From: Hansfordia pulvinata
Taxonomy: Eukaryota > Ascomycota > Sordariomycetes > Xylariales
DNA length: 64,000 nt
Direction of reading: 5' to 3'
Assembly (NCBI GenBank): GCA_006538405.1
Contig: BJKQ01000014.1
Span: 868,001-932,000 of the forward strand
Part shown: positions 1 through 11,055 of the stretch, piece after piece
Numbering within the stretch: position 1 is the stretch's first letter
How the letters are laid out: each line of letters opens with the position of its first letter
Made by a program: the position numbers and the translations under genes
Notes under the pieces: generated by a model
The model's input: only the letters and a program-made list of their open reading frames with translations
What the model was told of the DNA's origin: nothing
Databases searched by the model: none

Positions 1-306
1 ACTGTCTCAATCAAGAACCTTCCCACCACTTTCGGCGTCGCCAAAGACCACATAACGGCCCACTTCTTCGTTGACGGTGATGGCTCAGCCTTCGTTAGCA
101 GGGGTGGCAAGGATGAGAGCTCGCTTCCCAAGGTCACAAAAGTGATAGTGCATCACCATAGGAGACCCGACACGAGGCAACGTCTCAATGGGGAACCCTA
201 CCTCCCACCGGAATCCGATCTGAATGTGTGGACGGAGGACTACTGCGACGCTAGTGGGTCGGGGCCGCAGCTCAGCCTTGTCAACTATAGGAGATTGATG
301 CCCTAG
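1..306 (+). CDS. 3' end of an unidentified protein (partial)
   Basis: The first frame is open from the window edge for 101 codons and stops with TAG at 304-306. The 5' part lies outside the window, so no start is visible. The fragment has a balanced composition with acidic, aromatic and basic residues mixed (for example a VWTEDYCDASGSG stretch near the end) and no low-complexity run, which is why I prefer it to chance. There is no recognisable domain, membrane segment or catalytic motif. Function unknown; a chance open frame of this length remains possible. Confidence 0.4.
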   Translation, partial: TVSIKNLPTTFGVAKDHITAHFFVDGDGSAFVSRGGKDESSLPKVTKVIVHHHRRPDTRQRLNGEPYLPPESDLNVWTEDYCDASGSGPQLSLVNYRRLMP

Positions 307-669
307 ATTTAGCTTCGTCTTCTTCTTTCTTGGATCTCATTCTTGGACTGCAATTTCTTATGCTCACCGGTGGATCTTGGAAGGGCTGTTGTCACCCAGA
401 ACAGACCTTCAAGCAGGGTCGGAACCTCCCTCTTGCACACACAGACGCTCGTTCCCCTTCCATCACCTTCTCTCTTTTCCCCTGATCATCACACTCTTTG
501 ACTGCCTTGCAAGCAAATACAACACTTAAAGACCACCAATCCCTTTGCAACGCGCCTTGATGTATGGTGGGCAAAGCTCACACCTCTCGAGGCTGCCTTA
601 CACCCCAGAAGCGGCCTCGAGGACGCCGCACTGTTGTAGAATCAGAGTCTTCCCACCCCCCTTCTGTAC
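307..669. other. Intergenic, convergent 3' ends
   Basis: Between the stop of the partial upstream gene and the stop of the Zn2Cys6 regulator. It contains T-rich stretches likely to belong to the two 3' untranslated regions. No gene seen. Confidence 0.5.
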
Positions 670-3216
670 CTACTCTACTAGCCCCCACAGCCGCCGAAGG
701 TCGTCTGCCAGGTACCCCGTCTTCCTGCCGCTGCTCCTCTGGCACTGCTCGATCAGGACCAGCGTCCGCTCCCGCTCGGCCGCGTCCTCGGTGACGAGGT
801 CGGCGATGAACAGGCACTGCGTCGACACCAGGCTCCAGGCGTCGGGGACCCCGGCGTTGGCCGTGCAGAAGACCTCCCTGCGCGACCTCTCGACCCGGGA
901 GCGCGTCGATAGGAACGAGCAGCCCGACGCGAGCCCGGCGCCGCCGCCGCCCCGAGAGGCTGCTCCCGAGGGGCCTGGTGCAGGGCCAAGAGGATCTTGC
1001 TCGCGTGGAAGACCTGATGCGCCACAGCTAGAGTTTTTTGCTGGAGGGTCAGCTATCTATCTTTTTCGATTGTGACACGCGAGTTCTCAGGCATGCATGT
1101 TTCCTGAGAAGAGAACTCACCGCTGGAGGGAAAAACGAACCACCTGGACCCAAAGAGCGCCTCGCCGCCCCCGGCGCCGCCCTGACCTCCCCCCAGCGGC
1201 GCCGACGACGACGGCTCGTATTCGTCGGAGGAGAAACAGGTCATGCTACGGGGCAGCTTGGCCTTCCAGTCGTCCAGGGCCTGCCCCAGCGCCGTTGCCC
1301 GGGCCTTGCGGGCGCGCACCCAAGACGCCATGTCCACGCCGTCTCCGTCCGACCTTCTGCGGCCATCACCGGAGCCAGAGGAGCCGTCGTCGTTGCAGAA
1401 GTTGATGCACTGCCCAAACAAGAAGATGACTCGGTTGGCCATGTCCTCGGGATGCAAGCCCTCGAAGGAGGCCAGGGGCGGGGGTTCCCAGTGCTGCGCG
1501 AGCTGCTCGCCGGGGGAGGAGGAGGAGGGGGACGACGACATGGGCTGACCGGTCTGCAGAGCGGCCCAGGTCTCGTGGCGGTACCAGGTCCAGAAGCAGG
1601 CGCCGCGGATGCCCGCGACGTCGCCATGGACCTGGCGGGACTGCAGGAGGGAGGCGACGCCGGCGAGGTGGGACCCAAGCTGGGCGCCTACCACGTCCAC
1701 CATCTCGTATCTATATAAAAACTCCTCCATCCCCCCGGGGGAGGGGGCAGAATAGCCAGTCAGCTGGGACGCTTGAGTCTTTTCTCGGAGGGGTTCTTCA
1801 TCTTTACTATCCCCCACTCACGTGGAGAGGATGATGCACGCGGCCAAGACCTCGTCGCTTTGCGCAAGGAAGGGGTCGAGGAGCATGGAGCGGATGGAGG
1901 TCAGGGCCCGGCGGTAGTAGCGCACGGCGTCGCTCTCGCCGAGCACCAAGCCGCCGCCGCCGTCGGCGACGCCCCGATTGCTGCTGCTGCTCCCCGCGAG
2001 AACCATCTGCTTGGCGGAGAGGGCCAGGCAGGCGCTCAACAGCGGTTGGCAACGCAGCGCCAGCACTGGCACCACCCTGCCGAACGGGCTGTCATGCGAG
2101 AAGGAGTCGATCTGTTGTAGGATGGGGAGGGCCGGGACCACGTGGCCAGCCAGGAGCACATCAGCATCGGCATTCAACACTCGGCACAACACGAAAAGAC
2201 CCGGGACACTTCTGTGGGGGGCAGCGCGGGCGTTGAACTTCTCTGGGTTTTGCCGGGGGTTTTTTTTTTGTTCTTTCTTTCTTCCTAGGTCTTGGCCATG
2301 CGGAGATATATGGTTTACTTACCCATCTGGAGATGTTGTCCACGTAGTTGCGAAAAATGGCAATCTCGGATGCCTGGAGCTGGATCGTGCCAACGCTGGC
2401 GGTTCCGGTTCCGGTTGGCGGCGTAGACTGGGCCTGGCTCTGCAGATGGTGACCGAGCCCGTTTCCTCCCCCCTGATCCCTCGCCCTCTCTTCCTCTTCC
2501 GCGTCCTCCTCTTCGTCCACCGCGTCCTCCTCCTCCTCAAGCTCTTCTGCTTGCCCATTTCCCACGTCTTGGTGGTCTTGAGTGGCGTCATGGTTGAGCA
2601 GAATCGAGCCGAGGGTGGCCAGGAACGGCGAGACAGGGCTCCCGGTCAGGCTTGCGGCCGGCGGGGGCGGCTCCTCGACAGCCCTCGATCGGACCGTCTC
2701 TCCGGCGACAACGGGCCCCACCGCCGCCGTGGCATTAGCAGTAGCATCAAGCCCAAAGTCCTTGTACGATGGGGCCGCTCGCTCGCCCGGGCCCGCCGCT
2801 GCGACTGGGCGACGACCTTTGGTGGGAAGAGGAGGAGGAGGGCCGCCGCTCCACCTGCAAGACCTGCTCTTCTTGGCGCAGTTGGCGCAGCTGCCCGAGG
2901 CATTCCGCCCCTCGTCGCACTTGACTCGACGCTGGCGGCATGTGAGACTGGGGAGGGCAAGCAAGTTGCCCGATGCGTCAGCTCGGTATCGTGGAGGTAG
3001 GAAAAAGGGAGGCAGCATGATGGGGCAAAGGCGAAGGGAGGTGCCCTTCCATGGATGGCTTGGTGATTCAGGTACCTAAGGTACAGAAGGGTAAAGGCAC
3101 CCAGCAACGTACCATCCTGCCGTGCTTCTCAACCGGTACGGCTGTCGCGGGGGAGAAGATGCGTTTGTGTAGGGCACGTTGTTGTTTGGGTTGACGACGG
3201 GGCAGGAAGGCGGCAT
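670..3216 (-). CDS. Zn(II)2Cys6 fungal transcription factor, five exons, frameshift in last exon
   Basis: Nuclear DNA-binding regulator. Exons 3216-3113, 2947-2323, 2111-1822, 1710-1121 and 1027-670 join in phase with GT-AG borders. Splicing exon 1 to exon 2 creates the first cysteine of the cluster: C35-x2-C-x6-C-x9-C-x2-C-x6-C, with the basic CRQRRVKCDE segment. A Pro/Ala linker and a long Glu/Asp stretch follow, then a region typical of the fungal-specific regulatory domain (ISRW|IDSF..VVPVLALRCQPLL, later HASKILLALH and WSLVSTQCLFIADLV). About 655 residues, normal for the family. In exon 5 the frame changes at C950-953: one base is missing relative to the frame that ends LRRLWGLVE at TAG 672-670, while the uncorrected frame runs into unrelated Arg-rich sequence. 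Probably an assembly error. It is divergent from the MFS gene, which it may control (inference). Confidence 0.85.
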
Positions 3217-4563
3217 GGCGTCTTCCGTCGGGGTGTGGAGATGTTTACCTTACATGAGGCAGGGAAAGGTAGGCGCCGACGATTAGGGATGTAATCAATA
3301 TTCGGGACGAGGAGGGAAGAGTGGGAATGGGAAGAAGCAGCCCTGGCCCAGCGAGCGAACCTCGTTCTCGTCCCGAGATGTTTAGTCCAGCCCAGTCTGG
3401 TCCAGTCCAGTTCAGGGCCGGGGCGCACCTGCCGATATGTACGTGATGTGGCAATGCCTACATGTATTCCTTGCCACCACTACTCGTGCATTAGGTACCT
3501 ACGTACCTTTCATACATGTAGGTTCCATGGTACTTGGTAACGGAAATAGGGATAGGTACATATGAAGGCACCTTACTGTGTAAGACATGGAAGGCACGGA
3601 AGGGTCAGATGTAATGGAAGGTAGGTAAGGTACTTACACATTTAACGTGAGCGCCGTCTGGGAAGGTACGACTGTGGTAATGGGTACAGAGGCACCTGTC
3701 TTCACTGGGATCAGGCAGAGCTGGGAACTCTCCGTTCTACAACATCAACACCGCCACTTATCCCACCCATTTCTATCTAATCCATCGGTCCCTGATCCAC
3801 GTCTCTGCACTCCACGTGTGGGGAGGTTTGCGGGGTATTTGGAGTGCCCAACCACGCCAACCCGTGACTATCCTTGGCTTGTTAGTCGCCCTTGGCAGCC
3901 TCTGGGGAAACCAGCCGTGGCCGCTTCTGGGGGAATCGACCTCTGGGGAAACGGAGACCGAGATCTGGGGTCTCGTCAGATCGAACGGCCCGAGGAGTAT
4001 TTCCCTCCACCTGTCCATGGGCCAAACCCCACCCCACCCCTCCCGCCATGAACCGGACCCCAAATCGAGCTATTCGTAGCTACATACCTCAGGTGAGGCA
4101 GGTATGTAATCAGGGGTCTAGCCCGGCAAAAGGAGCTTCGGCACGAGTTTTAGCTCGGTTCGTCCCCGGCCACCTGACTGCGATGAGGGCCGAAACCCGG
4201 CAAGAGAGCTGGCGAGGTGAGCCCTCTGCTCTTGTCTGACAGACTGTACCCGATGTAGATGACCGGATCGTGGTTTTCCTCTGCTTCGCTCACATGACCA
4301 GACCGTTGCCTGCTAAGTTTACCAGGTATCCAACCCTCCATGTAAGGTCCGAGACATCCAATACGTGCAGGGCCAGCGGCGCAGCAGCGGGGAGCCGGTT
4401 TAATAGACATACCTTTTCTTTATAAAGGCGCGTGGCGGTCGGTCGCGGTGGATTCTGGACGATGAGAAATATCCTATGAGGAAACACCCGGAGGAGACAC
4501 GCGGATGAGAAGCACACCCCCGCTCAAGGTTCCCAGCCCATCACCACCCAGCCTGTAACAACA
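3217..4563. other. Shared divergent promoter region, regulator / transporter
   Basis: A 1.35 kb non-coding stretch between two divergent starts. It holds many TACCTA/TAGGTA tetramer-like words (especially 3480-3640) and a TATA-like element at its right end. No convincing reading frame. Confidence 0.6.
4421..4427 (+). promoter_or_regulatory. TATA-like box of the MFS gene
   Basis: TATAAAG 137 bases upstream of the MFS start codon, preceded by a pyrimidine tract. The only good TATA match in this promoter. Confidence 0.45.
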
Positions 4564-6561
4564 ATGCCTCCCGTCAACAGTGCCCCCCAGGGCGTGCTGC
4601 CACCGTCCACGTGCGACGGCGCGGCGGAAGAGACGGCGGCCGACGAGAAGGTCAACCTCAGCACGGTCGAGAATGTGCAGAACGAGGACCCCGACCTGGT
4701 CGACATGGCCAGCGCCTACGATGAGCACGAGACCAACGCCATCCTGAGGAAGATTGACTACCACCTCATCCCACTCCTCACGCTGCTCTACGTCCTGTCT
4801 TTCCTTGACCGAAGCAACAGTAAGACCCTCCCACTTCCTTGGGTGCACACCGTAACTTGCACGTGCGCACACGTCGCATGTGGAAGGAGATTGGGGCCAT
4901 GTTGCTTTGAGAAAAGGGCGGGAGCACTGACAGCACCGACTCCATCACGCAGTTGGCAATGCCAAAGTCGCCGGCATGAACGCCGAGCTGGGCCTGACGG
5001 GGGCCCAATACAACATAGCGTAAGACAGACAGACAGACAGACAATCTTGTTAGGTACTGGCAGAGTGCTAATGTCCCTCTCACACACACACAGGTTGTCC
5101 GTCTTCTTCATCCCGTACGCCCTGCTCGAGATCCCTAGCAACATGATCCTCAAGACGATGCGCCCCTCGGTCTGGATCGGCGCCATGATGCTGGCTTGGG
5201 GCTCCGTCATGACCCTGACCGGCCTGGTCCAGGACGCGCCCGGGCTTGCCGGCGCCCGCGCGGCCCTGGGCGTCGCCGAGGCCGGCTTCTTCCCGGCCGC
5301 AACGTACCTGCTGACCGTCTGGTACCGGCGCCTCGAGCTGCAGCGGCGCATGGCCGTCTTCTACAGCGCCGCCTCCCTCGCCAGCGCCTTCTCCGGCCTG
5401 CTGGCGTACGGCCTGCAGCAGATGGACGGCGTCGGCGGCCTGGGCGGCTGGCGCTGGATTTTCGTCGTGGAAGGGCTCGTCACCGTCGTCGCCGGCGCCG
5501 CCTGTTTCCTCTGGCTGCCCGACAGCCCCGCCACCGCCCGGTTTCTGAGCCCGCCCGAGCGCCGGTTCCTGGCCTGGCGCATGCGCATGGACGCCGGCAC
5601 CAAAACGGGCCAGGTCGACCTGCAGGACAAGTTCCACATGCCCACCATCCTCAGCGCCATGTCCGACTGGAAGATCTGGGCAGCCGTCATCGTCTACTGG
5701 GTAGGTAGCCGGATCTGTCGGTCGATCTCCTTGTTGCCTTGCAAGAGGGGAAGAGGAGGGAGCTCAACCTCGAGTAGTGTGCTAAATTACACCTTGATCG
5801 TCGCAGGGCAACACTGTCGCCATCTACGGCTTCACCTACACCGCCCCGACCGTCATCCTGGAGCTGGGCTACACGGCCGCCGAGGCCCAGCTGCTGACAA
5901 TCCCCGTATATTTCCTCGGCGTCGTCGGCACGCCCGTTTTCGCCTTTTTTGCCGACAAACACCGCACCCGCTGGCCCTTCATCGCGGGCCCTTATTGCAT
6001 CTCGGCTATTGGCTTCCTGGGCCTGCTCTCGATCCCACACCCCGCGCTGCCGGGCCTGACCTACGCCTTTCTCTTCTGTATCCCCGTCGGCGTCTACCCC
6101 CGCTCATCGGCCTGGTCTTCTGGGTCGGCAACAAGCTGGCCCCCTCGTGGAAGCGCGCCGTCGGCATGGCTCTGCTCATCATGATGGGCAACATCGGCGG
6201 CATCCTCGGCAGCAACATTTTCCTCGAAGCCCAGAAGCCCCACTACTGGGCTGGCTACGGCGTCTCGCTCGGCGTCACCGTCGCGGCCATCGCCACCACC
6301 GTCGTTCTCAAGCTCGAGTACCAGCGCCTCAACCGGCTCAAGGACGCCGAGGGCTCCGAGGACGAGATCAGGGCCAAGTACTCGGACGAGGAGCTCACGC
6401 GGATGGGGGATCGGAGCCCGCTTTTCAAGTACATCGTTCGAGAGAGAGGAAGAAAGAGCGAGACAGGGACCGAGCGGTCGGGCGCAAGTCAAGAAGCAGA
6501 TTGGACATTAGCGAGGCTTCATGCGCCCTCCCTGGAAGAGCTGATGGGGAGCTTGAGCTGA
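4564..6561 (+). CDS. MFS anion:cation symporter of the allantoate permease (Dal5/Tna1) type
   Basis: Plasma-membrane carrier for organic anions or vitamins; substrate unknown. Exons 4564-4819, 4953-5019, 5094-5700 and 5807-6561. The joins are exact and rebuild the family signature around SFLDRSN|IGNAKVAGM and VIVYW|GNTVAIYGFTYTAPTV. An acidic cytosolic N-terminus of about 65 residues is followed by 12 expected membrane segments, with the family hallmark RAALGVAEAGFFPAATYLLTVWY after segment 4 and an E-x-R-rich cytosolic tail ending near GDRSPLFKYIV. About 560 residues, usual for Dal5 relatives. At the C-run 6097-6101 one base is missing: upstream reads ..CIPVGVYP, downstream resumes PLIGLVFWVGNKLAPSWKRAVGMALLIM in the next frame. 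The residues past GDRSPLFKYIV are low-complexity, so the true end may differ. Confidence 0.88.
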   Translation: MPPVNSAPQGVLPPSTCDGAAEETAADEKVNLSTVENVQNEDPDLVDMASAYDEHETNAILRKIDYHLIPLLTLLYVLSFLDRSNSKTLPLPWVHTVTCTCAHVACGRRLGPCCFEKRAGALTAPTPSRSWQCQSRRHERRAGPDGGPIQHSVRQTDRQTILLGTGRVLMSLSHTHRLSVFFIPYALLEIPSNMILKTMRPSVWIGAMMLAWGSVMTLTGLVQDAPGLAGARAALGVAEAGFFPAATYLLTVWYRRLELQRRMAVFYSAASLASAFSGLLAYGLQQMDGVGGLGGWRWIFVVEGLVTVVAGAACFLWLPDSPATARFLSPPERRFLAWRMRMDAGTKTGQVDLQDKFHMPTILSAMSDWKIWAAVIVYWVGSRICRSISLLPCKRGRGGSSTSSSVLNYTLIVAGQHCRHLRLHLHRPDRHPGAGLHGRRGPAADNPRIFPRRRRHARFRLFCRQTPHPLALHRGPLLHLGYWLPGPALDPTPRAAGPDLRLSLLYPRRRLPPLIGLVFWVGNKLAPSWKRAVGMALLIMMGNIGGILGSNIFLEAQKPHYWAGYGVSLGVTVAAIATTVVLKLEYQRLNRLKDAEGSEDEIRAKYSDEELTRMGDRSPLFKYIVRERGRKSETGTERSGASQEADWTLARLHAPSLEELMGSLS

Positions 6562-7458
6562 AGCATATGATTGATTGCCTTCTTCTGCTTACCCGCGGGC
6601 CCGAGGACCATCAACTCTTGAACGACGTAGGCTGCTCCTTAAACTGTGGCAAGGCTGCACTCTACGCGCTTAAGTACTTTCACAACCGGGAAAGATTCAT
6701 ACGAGTATTACCTCTAGTGATTAGACTTGGTTGATGATGCTCTCAAGTTAAGCGACCGAGCCTGTATTGCCTTCTGATTTAGTAGACCAACGGACAGGCA
6801 TGTGGCAGTCCAGGCCCTGGATATATTAATTCTCGAAGTAGGTGCGCCCAGAGCTGCTTTGTGCGCCATAGGCTTTAATCGTTACAACTCGCGTTTAAGA
6901 TCGGTCGGAATACCTTCCACTGACAAGCCGAGAATGTGAAGCTCTCGAGGCCTACCACTCCTCGCGACAGAAGGCGTCAAATACAATACTGCCGTTTCTT
7001 GATCTCGTTCCTGGAAGAAGAGAAGAGCGAAGACAAGAGTCCGAGCGCCGAAGCAATCTCCGCCCGACTCACGGACTCTAAGATAGGGCGGGATTAATCG
7101 CGAATGTGGTGTGCGATGAGAAACGGCAACACCTGGGCGACGAAGGATTGGAAGCAAAGCTGCACAGGAATGGGGAAATATCAACATACAAAAAGGCAGG
7201 CTTTCTAAACCGAGCATTGGTCAGATGTTCAGGTGTTCATTACAAGGGAGGGCGACAGATATGGTCATTCTACTTGAGTAAGAGGCAAACAGCCCCATCC
7301 TGGGCAGCACTCACAACGACATTGTCTACGAGAAGCAGCCTCGTGTTTTCACTAGGGCCATTCATCTTCCCATATATGAAAAAAAAACCCGGAGATCTTG
7401 CCGATAACAACCAAACAAAGCCATTGGCCCCCTCCCCTTGAGGATCCTGAAAGTTCAA
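6562..7458. other. Intergenic, convergent 3' ends
   Basis: Between the stop codons of the MFS gene and the oxidoreductase. Moderately AT-rich with an A-run at 7379-7386. Short open frames on both strands have no protein-like character. No gene seen. Confidence 0.55.
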
Positions 7459-10061
7459 TCAGCTCCAGTTCAGCGCCACCGCCGCGATACTCGAGCTCGC
7501 CGGCGGCGCCCGCGCCCCGGCCCGCTTGAAGACCTGGTGCGCGGCGTCCAGCATGCGCCCCGGGAACCCGAGCTTGAGCATGGTGGCCTTTAGCAGAGAC
7601 TGCCGTTGAGGAGGTGTGGTACGAAATCAGCTTTCCGGACTTTCAAGAAAAAAAGGAGGGGGGAGAAAAATAAAAATAAAATAAAAAAAGACTCACCAAG
7701 TCCTCCAGCGCAGAAGCCATCCCTCCCCCTCGCCTCCGGGAAGGAGATCGAACCGCCCCGCCGCCATGTCGGGGAAGTGCCGGTTGAACGCGGCGCTGGA
7801 GCCCGCGGCCCCGGCGACCAGGGCGTACAGCGCGTCGCGGGCTACGCCCCGGGCCGCGGCCAGGGCGCAGCACTCGGCGGCCACGGCGGCGTGGACCAGG
7901 GACGCCAGGCGGACCGCCGCGCGCATCCTGGCCGCCGTGCCGCGGGGCCCCGTGATGGGGAGGAGGAGGAAGAGGAGAGGGAGGGGAGGGGAGTTTTCCT
8001 TCCGCGCCGCCGAGCTGCCGCCGGCGAATGCTTTCATGACGGCTTCTGCGTCTGCTGGGTCTTGGGAGGAGAAGACCATCTGTTGTATTTTTAGGGGTGA
8101 GTCATGTGAACTATCGTCAATTTTGTGGTTCGCTTGTATCTTTGTTGTGTGTCACCGAGGAGGAGGAGGAGAGAGTGGGGAGGGTGGAGGTTGTGGTGGG
8201 CACTGAAAAAGGGGCATTGCTGACCTGGGCCCTGCCGGAGGGATCGGGCGGAGCAGCGCATAGTCGAAGGCCTTGATGTCTGGGAACTCGGACGACAGGG
8301 CCTTTTCGTCGTTGTCATCGCCGGCTGGGGGCGTCGCCGCCGGGAACCCGACCAGGGCGCCTCTGGGCGCGGCCCGCAGTGTCTGGGCCGCCGACGCTGA
8401 GGGGACGACCCGGAGGCGCGTCTCCTCGGCTTTCTTTCCGCCTTCTCCTCCTCCTCCTCCTTGTTGATCCAGGATCTTGTAAAGGGCAGCAGCAGCTTGG
8501 CTGTCGTCGCCATCGACGAGGAAGACGACGACTTGCACCGGCTCGAGCTCGCGCGGCGGGGTGGTGGTCGGAGAAGGAGGAGGAGGGGGCGTCCGGGGCG
8601 GCTTGCCGTCGGAAACGGAGCGGCCGATGATCTCCTCGTAGAGGCAGACGACGCTCGCGTCGTCGAGACCCCCGTGCCCGCGACCTTGCTGCTCGACGAA
8701 GGCCTGGAGGGCGGCCGCGGCGAGGGGGATGGGCAGCAACGCGTCGTCGGACGAGTCGCTCACGATGGTCTGGCGCGTGGTTTGTCCGGGTCAGTTGTTT
8801 CTTCATTCACCGGGAGATATTTCTCTCCATAAGTGTAAAAATAAAGAGAGAGAGAGAGAGAAAGAGAGAAAGAGAGAAAGAGAGAAAGAGAGAAGAGAGA
8901 GAGAGAAAGAGAGAAAGAGAGAGAGAGATGGATAGTAAGAGGGAAGATGTGATACCAGCACCCCCTCCGGGTGTTATCAACTCACCAGGTCCTTGACAAA
9001 GATGGAGACGGCGGATCTTGGCGCCCAGTTCCTGCTCAGCATGGAGACGCCCCGGTCGCCCATGATCCAGCTCGACGCCGCGCCGGCCATGAGGATCTCG
9101 TAGGCCTCCCGCACGGGCAGGTCGAGGGCCCTCGCGAAGGCGAGCGTCTCGGCGGCGGCGACTATGTGCGAGCCCGCGAGGTGCTGGTTGAGCCTTTGCG
9201 TCCCGCTCCCGGTCAGCGATCTTGTCCCTCGAGCAGCGGCGGCAGGGCGAGGGGGGGAAACGGCAGCGGGGGTCGTGGGGCCCTCACGTACATCTTGAGT
9301 GTGCTGGCCGAACCGAGTGGCCCGCAGTGGAATATCCTGCCGGGGGCGGATATGGCGCGCAGCTCGTCCTGAATGTCGTCGTGCAGGCTCTGGCTCGCCC
9401 CGACCATGACCTGCGGCCCTCCCACCGTCAGCAGGCTGGCTACCACAGGCTTTCGTGCCTTTATAGGACTTGGAAGTCGGAGTTTCGGAGGGCGAGCCTG
9501 CGGTTCCCTACCTACGAGTGGGAAGAGGGTCCCCCCCCAGGTTGAACTCACGCTCAGAGTGCCGTTGGTCGCCCCTATCGCGCCGCCCGAGACAGGGCAG
9601 TCGACCACGCGGACATCGGCCCGCCCCAGAGCCGCCAGCCGGGCGGGCAGCGCGCACACGAGGGCGGGCGGCAGCGTGCTGAAGACGAGGACCACGGCGT
9701 CTCGGGACAGCGCGGCCAAGGAACACGAGGCGGAGGAAAGAGAAGAAGAAGAAGAAGAAGAAACCACTCCTTCCCCGAAGAGCACAGACTCCAGCTGGGC
9801 CGCGTTGGCGACCATGATGGCGAACCTGCCCTGGCCCCGGCTCGCCGCCGCCGCGGCGCTGTCGACGGCCACGCCGCCCCTCTCGCCGAAGCGGGCGAGG
9901 GCTTCCGGGTTGGGGTCGAAGCCGGTGACGGAGAAGCCGGCCTTCAGTAGGTTCGTCGCCATGCCCAGGCCCATGGCCCCGAGCCCGGCGAAGCCAATAC
10001 GGCGGCCTCCGCCGCCGTCAGCGGCAGAGCGTGGTGGTGGTGGTGATGGCATGGATCCCAT
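7459..10061 (-). CDS. 3-hydroxyisobutyrate/6-phosphogluconate dehydrogenase-family oxidoreductase with degenerate second half
   Basis: NAD(P)-dependent dehydrogenase of the beta-hydroxyacid class. Exons 10061-9552, 9410-9292, 9193-8986, 8769-8225, about 8110-7697, 7599-7459. Residues about 21-60 form the Rossmann start (GFAGLGAMGLGMATNLL). The substrate loop DCPVSGGAIGATNGTLS is complete and the catalytic-lysine helix appears as LKM|LNQHLAGSHIVAAAE. A complete C-terminal helical domain ends LYEEIIGRSV. After a Pro-rich linker comes a second, poorly conserved copy: the nucleotide loop is lost, but the helix ARMRAAVRLASLVHAAVAAE and the tail LEDL|SLLKATMLKLGFPGRMLDAAHQVF match the C-domain. Plants and fungi are known to have tandem copies of this domain fused to other threonate-pathway modules; that link is inference. 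One G is missing at 7725-7729, before LEDL. The exon 4/5 junction (8225/8110) is the least certain splice. Confidence 0.75.
8844..8928. repeat. (GA)n/(GAAA)n tract within intron 3 of the oxidoreductase
   Basis: An 85-base, almost pure purine tract on the + strand. It is a polypyrimidine tract in the sense of the gene and lies inside its third intron (8985-8770), which it lengthens well beyond its sibling introns. Confidence 0.85.
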
Positions 10062-11055
10062 GGCTGGGTTTTGGGGGCTGCGGAAAACTATAGAGACCTC
10101 GTAAGGTAGCTATGATATCAAGATGGATGGGGATGGAGGAGAGGATTGCACTCAGCCAGCTACCACAGCAAGCAGGCTGGCTTTCAAAGCCAAGTCATGA
10201 CTTTAAGAAGACCTCCGCATGCCTTGCACTCGCAAGAACCCGTCGTTCCAACAAGCTCAAGTTGCCTCCCCATGGACTCAATCTGGTGCCTGCCGCCCGC
10301 TGCGACGATGACGATGACCGTTCGCGTATCCTGACTGCCCTTCTGGCTGACTGACGGGCTAGCTGACTGACTGGCCAGTCGCCTTAATTGACGAGAATAT
10401 CGGCCTGGAGTCGTCTCAGTTGACGAGAAGATCGGCCAGTCGCCTTGGTTGCCGAGAAGCGCCGGATCAGATCCGCCAGTCTCCGCAACCATCCATGGCG
10501 GCGGTGACCAATCGCTGCCCTTGACGAAGACTGCTGGCCAATCGCCTCGCCTAGCGAAGCTCGCTGTCCGCTGCTATTCGAGTTGACGTCGGTTAGCGCG
10601 GACAGGGGAGCCAGGCGCTTTCACCCTTTCTCGTCTCGAATTTTTGGGGTTAGCGATGCGGTATCTCTCTACTTAGACAATATACCTCCTGACCCAAGGC
10701 ATCTCATGTAGACAAGTCACGTCCGGGTCGCCAGGTTTCCACGTCCGTCCGGGAGCCGCGATCAGAGCAATGCTGTCCCTGCAATGGTGGCTGGTTTACG
10801 TGTCTCGATGCGTTCGGTGGACGTCCATCAGGAGACCGATAGAAACATAAGGCGACCGGTGAGTCCCGTCACCCCAGGACTTCCTTTTCCGGGAGGAAAG
10901 AATGAGAGGGCTACCCAACAGCTTGTATCGCATCTATAGCCATATTCTATTTCCTCATCAATATCATCATCTTCCTCAAGCATCAAGGCAAAAACCCACC
11001 ACCCATCCTGAACCTCTGACAAGCCTCCGAACCACCCACCCCCCAGACCGCAAAT
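10062..11055. other. Shared divergent promoter region, dehydrogenase / aldo-keto reductase
   Basis: About 1 kb between two divergent start codons. It contains the minisatellite at 10375-10566 and otherwise no open frame of interest. Confidence 0.6.
10375..10566. repeat. Imperfect ~30-bp minisatellite in the divergent promoter
   Basis: Five to six diverged units of about 30 bases start at 10375, 10405, 10436, (10474), 10508 and 10538. The recurring core is CCAGTCGCCTT, then TTGACGAGAA, then a GATCGG-like end. Copies 10375 and 10436 are the most alike; 10508 and 10538 share CCAATCGC starts. Confidence 0.65.

Noticed and set aside
545..1718. Plus-strand frames opposite the Zn2Cys6 regulator
   Set aside because: They lie antisense to exons with clear family sequence and have no features of their own.
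8111..8224. Acceptor at 8080 for exon 5 of the dehydrogenase
   Set aside because: A good CAACAG site, but its phase does not fit the donor at 8225; the acceptor at 8111 keeps the frame open and was used, though with doubt.
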